From assembly GCA_019241645.1 (NCBI GenBank), contig JAFAWQ010000048.1, positions 1 through 64,000 on the forward strand: DNA of 64,000 nt. The letters run 5' to 3'. Origin of the DNA: Alphaproteobacteria bacterium (lineage in GTDB: Bacteria; Pseudomonadota; Alphaproteobacteria; Micropepsales; Micropepsaceae). Positions 58,924 through 64,000 of this stretch are shown piece by piece. The notes beneath the pieces are model-generated. The model made no database searches, had not been told where the DNA came from, and saw only the letters and a program-made list of their open reading frames with translations. Within the stretch, counting starts at the first letter, position 1; each line of letters begins with the position of its first letter. Both the position numbers and the translations under genes were made by a program.

Positions 58924-59664
58924 GTGGCTCGCCTCACTGCCTACAACCGCAAGCGCGATTTCGCGGTTACGCCGGAGCCGCCGGGCCGCATCGGCAAGAG
59001 CGCCGGCGCCCGGCGCCGCTTTGTCATCCAGCGGCATGCCGCGACGCGGCTGCATTTCGATCTGCGGCTGGAGCTGGACGGCGTCTACAAATCCTGGGCG
59101 GTGACCAAAGTGCCGTCGCTCGATCCGGCCACCAAACGCTTGGCGGTGGAGGTGGAAGACCACCCTATCGACTACGGCACCTTTGAAGGCACCATTCCCA
59201 AGGGCGAATACGGCGGCGGCACGGTGCAGCTGTGGGACAACGGCACCTGGTGGCCGCAAGGGGAGAATCCCCAGCGCGATCTTGCCAAGGGCAGCTTGAA
59301 GGTCTGCTTCGACGGCAAGCGCATGAAGGGCGGCTGGGCGCTGATCCGGCTGCGTGATGATAAGACAGGCTTCCGCCGCTCGACGCGCCACAACTGGCTG
59401 CTGATTAAGGAGCATGACGATTCCGCGCGGCCCGGCGAGCCGGACGCGCTGGCATCGGAGGTCACCTCAGTGAAGAGCGGACGCACGCTCGAGGAAATCG
59501 CCAGCCGCTCGCGCAATGTCTGGCACTCCAATCGCAGCGAGACGAGCGAGCCGGAACCGAAGCCGCGCGCCACGGCCAAGCGCGCCACGGCACCGGCAAA
59601 GAAAAAACCCGCTGCCGCGCCAAAGCCGAAACCCGCAGCTAAAAAAAAACTCCGCAAGCGTTGA
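58924..59664 (+). CDS. ligD: LigD 3'-phosphoesterase (PE) domain protein, N-terminal part of a split DNA ligase D
   Basis: 246 residues, GTG start with GGAGG 5 bp upstream. The PE domain trims 3' ends in non-homologous end joining. RRRFVIQRHAATRLHFDLRLELDGVYKSWAVTK holds the metal-binding His residues, and DYGTFEGTIPKGEYGGGTVQLWD and GGWALIRL complete the fold. After about residue 195 comes a Lys/Ala/Pro linker (KKKPAAAPKPKPAAKKKLRKR). The stop is 13 bp after an A9 tract inside this linker. The following frame encodes ligase and polymerase domains, normally in one chain with PE. Confidence 0.93.
   Translation: MARLTAYNRKRDFAVTPEPPGRIGKSAGARRRFVIQRHAATRLHFDLRLELDGVYKSWAVTKVPSLDPATKRLAVEVEDHPIDYGTFEGTIPKGEYGGGTVQLWDNGTWWPQGENPQRDLAKGSLKVCFDGKRMKGGWALIRLRDDKTGFRRSTRHNWLLIKEHDDSARPGEPDALASEVTSVKSGRTLEEIASRSRNVWHSNRSETSEPEPKPRATAKRATAPAKKKPAAAPKPKPAAKKKLRKR
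59641..59664 (+). other. A9 tract at the ligD frame junction, candidate slippage site
   Basis: Nine A at 59641-59649 precede CTCCGCAAGCGTTGA. The PE frame stops at 59662. The LIG-POL frame is in -1 relative to it and is closed by a TAA at 59640-59642, the first base of which lies just before the tract. A -1 slip on AAA AAA, or one extra A in the transcript, joins both frames without a stop. Confidence 0.7.
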
Positions 59665-61595
59665 TTGCGCCGCGTGCGCCCATGCCGCGTTTCGTGGAGC
59701 CCCAGCTGGCGCGCGTTGTCGACATGCCCGCGGGCGGACCCGCATGGGTGCACGAGATCAAGTTCGACGGCTACCGCATGCAGCTGCGCGTGGAGAAGAA
59801 GCGCGGCCAGCTGCTCACGCGCAAGGCGCTCGACTGGGCGCATCGCTTCCCCGAGATCGTCGCGGAAGCATCACGCGCCCTGCCCGATTGCATCCTCGAT
59901 GGTGAAGTGGCCGCGCTCGATGAAAAAGGCATCAGCAATTTCGGCGATCTGCAAGCCGCGCTGTCGGACGAAGCTACCGGCGATCTCGTCTATTTCGTTT
60001 TCGATCTGCTGCATCTCGACGGCCGCGATTTGCGCCGCCTGCCGCTGACCGATCGCAAGGCCCAGCTCCAGCAACTATTGAAGCAAAAACTGCCGCGCTC
60101 ATCTCGCATCCAATATGTCGAGCACTACGAATCCTCCGGCAAGGAGATGCTGGAAGCCGCCTGCCGCATGGGGCTGGAAGGCATCATCTCCAAGCGCGCC
60201 GATGCGCCCTACAAACCGGGCCGCGGCAACGACTGGACGAAAGCGAAATGCCGCGGCGGACAGGAGATCGTCATCGGCGGCTGGCGCGGCACGTCCAGCA
60301 ATCTGCGTTCGCTGCTCGCCGGCGCCTACAGCAATGGCGAGTTCCGCTACATGGGCCGCATCGGCACCGGCTACAATGTGAAATCGGCCGGCGAATTGCT
60401 GCGCAAGCTGAAGCCGCTGGAAATTCCGCGGCCGGCTTTCACCAACACGAAAGACATCACGCGCGCGCCCGACCTTCACTGGGTCCAGCCCAAGCTGGTG
60501 GCGGAAGTCGAATTCGGCACCATCACGTCTGGCGGAATCCTCAGGCAGGCGAGCTACAAGGGCTTGCGCGAGGATAAGCCCGCGAAGAACGTGGTGCTGG
60601 AAGCGCAACCGGCGGCCGAAGTGAAATCCAAAGCCAAAAAGCCCGCGCCGAAAGCAGTGATCGTCGGCAAGACGAATGTCGTGAGCGGCAACAAGGGCCT
60701 CACCATCCGCGGCATCGCCATCAGCAATCCCGACAAAGCGTTGTGGCCGGCCACGAAAACATCGCCCGCCGTCACCAAGGCCGAGCTTGTGCGCTACTAC
60801 GACATGGCCGCTTCCCGCATCCTGCCGCACATCGCCGGCCGCCCGCTTTCCATCGTCCGCGCGCCGGACGGCATCGGCGGCGAGCAATTCTACCAGCGCC
60901 ATGTCGTGCCGGGGCTGCAGGCCTATGCGAAACCCATGCGCATTGCCGGCGAAAGCAAACCCTATTTCTCCATCGACTCGGAGGAAGGCCTCGTCGCGCT
61001 GGGGCAGGTCGGCGTGGTGGAGCTGCATCCCTGGGGCGCGCAGCCCGGCAAGCCGGAAGTGCCGCAGCGGCTGATCTTCGATCTCGATCCCGCGCCCGAT
61101 GTCGGCTTCGACACCGTCATTGCCGCGGCGAAGGACATGCGCGCGCACCTGCAGGCGCTCGGCTTCACGCCGTTCGTGAAGACGACCGGCGGCAAGGGCA
61201 TTCACGTGGTGATCGCCATAAAGGGCGCGCCTGCAAAGCCGGTCACCTGGGACGAAGCGAAAGCGTTCGCGCGTGACGTGTGCCTGCAGATGGAGCGCGA
61301 GGCGCCGGAGCGCTACACCACCAACATGTCCAAGAAGGTGCGCGGCGGCAAAATCTTTCTCGACTTCCTGCGCAACGCGCGAACCGCAACCGCGGTGGCG
61401 CCGTGGTCGCCCCGCGCGCGGCCCGGCGCGACCATCTCGCTGCCGCTGCCATGGAGCAAACTGCGCGCCGGACTCGATCCGGCGCAGTTCAACATTCCCA
61501 ACGCCGCCAAACTGCTGCGCGCCCCCGATCCGTGGAAGGACATCGACCAAACCGCCGTGAACCTTGAGGTGGCAAGGAAGAAATTGGGTGATTGA
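59661..61595 (+). CDS. ligD: DNA ligase D, ligase and polymerase domains (second part of split ligD)
   Basis: 644 residues if started at the TTG (TTGA) overlapping the PE stop; an ATG at 59682 is the alternative. The ATP-dependent ligase domain has nucleophile Lys34 in VHEIKFDGYRMQLR, then DGEVAALDEKGISNF, LVYFVFDLLHLDG, GLEGIISKRADAPYKPGR and the OB fold. A Lys/Ala linker at about 315-335 leads to the POL primase-like domain with LIFDLDPAPDVGFDTVI (metal-binding Asp pair) and TTGGKGIHVVI. This is the LIG-POL part of a Pseudomonas-like PE-LIG-POL order. Its frame is open back to the A9 tract. Ku is not in this window. Confidence 0.93.
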   Translation: MIAPRAPMPRFVEPQLARVVDMPAGGPAWVHEIKFDGYRMQLRVEKKRGQLLTRKALDWAHRFPEIVAEASRALPDCILDGEVAALDEKGISNFGDLQAALSDEATGDLVYFVFDLLHLDGRDLRRLPLTDRKAQLQQLLKQKLPRSSRIQYVEHYESSGKEMLEAACRMGLEGIISKRADAPYKPGRGNDWTKAKCRGGQEIVIGGWRGTSSNLRSLLAGAYSNGEFRYMGRIGTGYNVKSAGELLRKLKPLEIPRPAFTNTKDITRAPDLHWVQPKLVAEVEFGTITSGGILRQASYKGLREDKPAKNVVLEAQPAAEVKSKAKKPAPKAVIVGKTNVVSGNKGLTIRGIAISNPDKALWPATKTSPAVTKAELVRYYDMAASRILPHIAGRPLSIVRAPDGIGGEQFYQRHVVPGLQAYAKPMRIAGESKPYFSIDSEEGLVALGQVGVVELHPWGAQPGKPEVPQRLIFDLDPAPDVGFDTVIAAAKDMRAHLQALGFTPFVKTTGGKGIHVVIAIKGAPAKPVTWDEAKAFARDVCLQMEREAPERYTTNMSKKVRGGKIFLDFLRNARTATAVAPWSPRARPGATISLPLPWSKLRAGLDPAQFNIPNAAKLLRAPDPWKDIDQTAVNLEVARKKLGD

Positions 61596-61610
61596 ATCGT
61601 CCCACTCACT

Positions 61611-61705
61611 CGTCATCGCCCGCCTTCATGGGGGCGACCCAATTTCCTTTCTTGGTCAAAATGGATCACCCGGATCGCGCGAAAAGGCGCGACCGGCCGA
61701 TGACG
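61611..61705. repeat. palindromic REP/BIME-like element
   Basis: The 8-bp ends CGTCATCG and CGATGACG are inverted repeats. Inside are two hairpins: CGCCC...GGGCG around a CTTCATG-type loop, and TCGCGC-GAAAAG-GCGCGA. Two stem-loops within inverted ends in a spacer fit a dispersed intergenic palindromic repeat. An open frame crossing it (61564-61755) has no protein-like features. Confidence 0.5.
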
Positions 61706-61751
61706 GGATGGAACGTTTCCGTTTGAGAAAATCCTGCGCTACGATCCGCGC

Positions 61752-61973
61752 ATGACCAGGGAACAGATTGAAGCCGTCCTCGATGACGTGAGATCCTGGC
61801 CGAAACAGGATCAGGAAGAACTTGCGGGCCTTGCGCGGGATATTCAGGCGCGCCGCAGCGGCGTCTACATCACGAGCGATGAGGAGCGGGAAGCTGTCGC
61901 GCGCGCGCAAACGAGCCCGCTCATTCCGGAAGACGAAGTGGACCGCTTCTGGAAAGCGCGGGGAATTGGGTGA
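61752..61973 (+). CDS. small hypothetical protein, antitoxin-like
   Basis: 73 residues, acidic, cytoplasmic. MTREQIEAVLDDVRSWPKQDQEELAGLARDI followed by SGVYITSDEEREAV and PEDEVDRFW has the plan of small alphaproteobacterial proteins often listed as toxin-antitoxin components (a helix with a WPxxxQEEL motif, then an acidic tail). No toxin-like frame follows within 160 bp, so if it is an antitoxin it is an orphan. Confidence 0.55.
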   Translation: MTREQIEAVLDDVRSWPKQDQEELAGLARDIQARRSGVYITSDEEREAVARAQTSPLIPEDEVDRFWKARGIG

Positions 61974-62137
61974 TCGTCAGAGCGCGAGCCCAGTGAACTA
62001 ATCCATCCAGTTTTCGATCTTCAGCCGCGGCCCGCCGCGGAATTTTGTCGGCAATTTGTGTACATTGCGCAAAGCGGATATCGATTGTTCAAACGCGTCG
62101 TGAACCAAACACACAGTTGCAATAAATTGCGACAACC

Positions 62138-63571
62138 ATGGCACCCAAATCATTCAAGCGTCGTCTCGCTACTCCGAAGAGGACCGACTCGTGTCCATGC
62201 GGTTCAGGGGCCAGTTTCGGGCATTGTTGCGAATTGAATCTTCCGGCATTTGAGATTGGAAAGCGCGCGCGGGAGGCGAGAAAGAACAAAGATTGGTCAG
62301 AAATTCTAATCGCTACCCGTGCCGATGTGACTCAATATACAATTTGGCATCGCACGAATACGGAACCAATCTTGCTCAGCGGTCACACCGGATTCGAACG
62401 CTTACTTAAGATCGACGTAGAGGCTCTCGGCGAGCTCACTATGGATGCTTGCCGAGCGTACTCTGAACTCAATAGACGCGATGAAATTCCAGCCACACTT
62501 GAACGACTGCGCGCCAATATCAAACATTCAAGATGGCAGCGGAAGATCACCTGTTTTCAAGCCTTGATGGCTGAACTGCATGGCGATAACGAGCGCGCGC
62601 GGCTAGAGTTTTCAAAGCTAGGAGAGATTGGCGAGAACGAGGACGATCTAGATATCCTCCAGCTATACATGGATATTGACCTAGACCGAATGTCTTTCTC
62701 CCAGACAATTCGCATATGTGATCAGATTCTCTCAAACACTGACCGCATAGGCAACATCTTGCAATACAATGGACTGAAGGCCTTCACCTTTGCCGCGATC
62801 GGAGACAGTGAGAAGGCGAAGAATGTCCTTGCCGTGGCTATCGTGGAAGCGCGACATCGAAGTAGAGATGAGGCCCTATCCGTTAGATCAAAGAATTTCC
62901 TTGCAGGACTGCTAACTTATCAAGGTCTTCTCGCTAGCAAGGAATCCAGCTTTGCGGACGCAGTTGCGCTCTACAACGAACTGCTAAGCGATCCTACCAT
63001 CTGGACAGAGGAGGGGCGCGCTAGCCTCCTTGGTCAACTTGGCGAATGTCATCGTTTTGCAGGCAAGTGGAAGGAGGCTGAATCGGCTTACCGGGATGCT
63101 TTGAGCGGTCAAAAAAGCGGAATCGCAAAGGTGTTCCTAGCAGAGTGCTTGGTTCGTCAAGGCAAGACAACGGATGCGATCAACACGTTTGATGCCGTAG
63201 ATAAATCACACCTCGATCGGCGGGAGACACTGGACTACGCGTATGTGGCTGCCATGATCGCCGTCGAAGACAATAGTCCCGAACGCATTGCCGCCGCGAT
63301 TCAACTTTTGAAGGCTGCAGAGGCTTCTGAACCTTATTTTGAATCACGTCGTTTGAACTTGATCGTTAAGCTCCACGAAGCTTTGGCTAAGGATCGTCCA
63401 GCCCCATTGATGCATAAATTGAGTGATTTTCTTCGAACCCCTCTGAAAACCCTCAGCCGGTACGCGATACTGCGACCAACCGTATTGGGATTTGGAGTCA
63501 ATCTGAACGCTGTCATCGACGACGCGGTGAAAGACCGAAAAAAAAGCGGAAGCGGCGAAAAAGTCTCCTAG
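62138..63571 (+). CDS. SEC-C zinc motif protein with TPR-like helical repeats
   Basis: 477 residues. A basic N-terminus carries the SEC-C signature Cys19, Cys21, Cys30, Cys31 (SCPCGSGASFGHCC), which in SecA binds zinc and contacts SecB or ribosomes. The rest is helical with tetratricopeptide-like units: DWSEILIATRADV, ATLERLRANIKHSRWQRK, AAIGDSEKAKNVLAVAIVEA, LGECHRFAGKWKEAESAYRDALSG and AECLVRQGKTTDAINTFDAV. No signal peptide or catalytic motif. The DNA is visibly AT-richer and its codon use looser than in neighbouring genes, suggesting recent acquisition. SEC-C plus helical repeats occurs in poorly characterised accessory proteins; function unknown. Confidence 0.75.
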   Translation: MAPKSFKRRLATPKRTDSCPCGSGASFGHCCELNLPAFEIGKRAREARKNKDWSEILIATRADVTQYTIWHRTNTEPILLSGHTGFERLLKIDVEALGELTMDACRAYSELNRRDEIPATLERLRANIKHSRWQRKITCFQALMAELHGDNERARLEFSKLGEIGENEDDLDILQLYMDIDLDRMSFSQTIRICDQILSNTDRIGNILQYNGLKAFTFAAIGDSEKAKNVLAVAIVEARHRSRDEALSVRSKNFLAGLLTYQGLLASKESSFADAVALYNELLSDPTIWTEEGRASLLGQLGECHRFAGKWKEAESAYRDALSGQKSGIAKVFLAECLVRQGKTTDAINTFDAVDKSHLDRRETLDYAYVAAMIAVEDNSPERIAAAIQLLKAAEASEPYFESRRLNLIVKLHEALAKDRPAPLMHKLSDFLRTPLKTLSRYAILRPTVLGFGVNLNAVIDDAVKDRKKSGSGEKVS

Positions 63572-64000
63572 GACCGATCCACTTGGAATTGGGGACGATC
63601 CGTATTCACGCGCCAACCCTTGATTGTTCCTGCTATGTTCACTACATAGGCCAGTTGGCAATTTGGGCTAAGACGATGGTTGGCGCTGCAGAAATCACGA
63701 AAAGCGAGGTTCAATTCCGCAAGTTTGTTGCGTCCCCTTGCGTGCAAGCAACACGTAGGGGGAGGGGATGCGCGGATTTTCGCCAAACAAAACGAACAAT
63801 TCGGTTTGTTTGCAAACGCGCTCGCGCGTGCTTCTCGTTGCGAACAGCCTCGCGGCTGCTTCGCGGCCGCCCGCTCCACCATGCTTCGCTTGGTCCCCCT
63901 CCCCCGCTTCGCAGGGGAGGAACCGGGGGGGTGGGGGGTGTCCCCATTTTTTCGCAAAACAACCTCAAGGCAATTTTGCCAATGAATCAAAGGCTTGGAA
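63572..64000. other. non-coding, repeat-like right end of the window
   Basis: 429 bp without a supported gene. GGGGGAGGGG at 63758-63767 and CCCCTCCCCC at 63896-63905 are inverted copies, and the latter also folds locally (CTCCCC at 63899-63904 with GGGGAG at 63914-63919). Downstream is a G-run (GGGGGGGTGGGGGGTG). Frames across it on both strands are low-complexity and are rejected as genes. It may be a dispersed repeat. Confidence 0.5.

Noticed and set aside
60099-61616. 505-residue open frame antisense to ligD
   Set aside because: No signal, domain or start context; ligD motifs on the plus strand are decisive.
61564-61755. 63-residue frame across the palindromic element
   Set aside because: It starts inside ligD and reads through the hairpins; no protein-like features.
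63680-63985. 101-residue plus-strand frame at the right end
   Set aside because: It spans inverted GC-rich repeats and reads like translated repeat DNA (LPRFAGEEPGG); no ribosome-binding site or motif.

Overview
The window is a stretch of chromosome with high GC content, almost certainly from an alphaproteobacterium. Three things point there. The division and cell-wall (dcw) cluster runs mraZ-rsmH-ftsL-ftsI-murE-murF-mraY-murD-ftsW-murG-murC-murB-ddl-ftsQ-ftsA-ftsZ and continues into lpxC, bamD, recN and ligA. There is a fused transaldolase/glucose-6-phosphate isomerase. The cell is a diderm, shown by LpxC, BamD, OmpA and CcmE, and MurE has the DNPR motif of enzymes that add meso-diaminopimelate. 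A Rhizomicrobium/Micropepsis-like or neighbouring lineage would fit, but that is a guess from gene content. I see no rRNA, tRNA, CRISPR array, prophage or complete insertion sequence.

Layout. 1-814: the end of an esterase-like gene and a small lipoprotein. 816-24597 (minus): one nearly gapless dcw block. It is preceded by a promoter with three TGGGN MraZ-type repeats and broken by a clear terminator between ftsZ and lpxC. 24951-30462: an S46 peptidase, then ornithine decarboxylase, a DUF2336-like protein and a PQQ-type sugar dehydrogenase lipoprotein. 30463-34377: prfC, an OmpA-family porin and tesB. 34374-37292: two TadE-like proteins and a divergent TadG-like protein with a VWA domain. 37396-40901: a methyltransferase, two small secreted proteins with overlapping genes, speD, speE and an HU protein. 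41115-46193: a sensor kinase, response regulator and DegP protease, then ccmE and a lipoprotein. 46316-58679 (plus): tkt, tal-pgi, gnd, zwf, pgl, GH15, otsB and otsA. 58758-61595: a DUF3309 micro-protein and ligD split into two ORFs. 61611-64000: a palindromic repeat, an orphan antitoxin-like gene, an AT-richer SEC-C/TPR gene and non-coding repeat-like DNA.

How the genes work together. The dcw block makes and polymerises the peptidoglycan precursor and builds the Z-ring, and LpxC and BamD add outer-membrane assembly. Ornithine decarboxylase, SpeD and SpeE together form a putrescine-to-spermidine route split over two loci. The plus-strand operon from 46316 holds the whole oxidative and most of the non-oxidative pentose phosphate pathway. 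It is joined to trehalose-6-phosphate synthesis (OtsA, OtsB) and a GH15 hydrolase that may return trehalose or another alpha-glucoside to glucose.

Most interesting points. The ligD reading frame is split exactly at an A9 tract, where a -1 shift would restore a full PE-LIG-POL ligase. LpxC carries a perfect 33-bp in-frame tandem duplication between its two domains. The speD leader has a promoter followed by a terminator-like hairpin before the start codon. SpeE has changed signature residues. The SEC-C/TPR gene looks compositionally foreign. I found no clear multi-gene undescribed system; most of the window is core metabolism and cell division.
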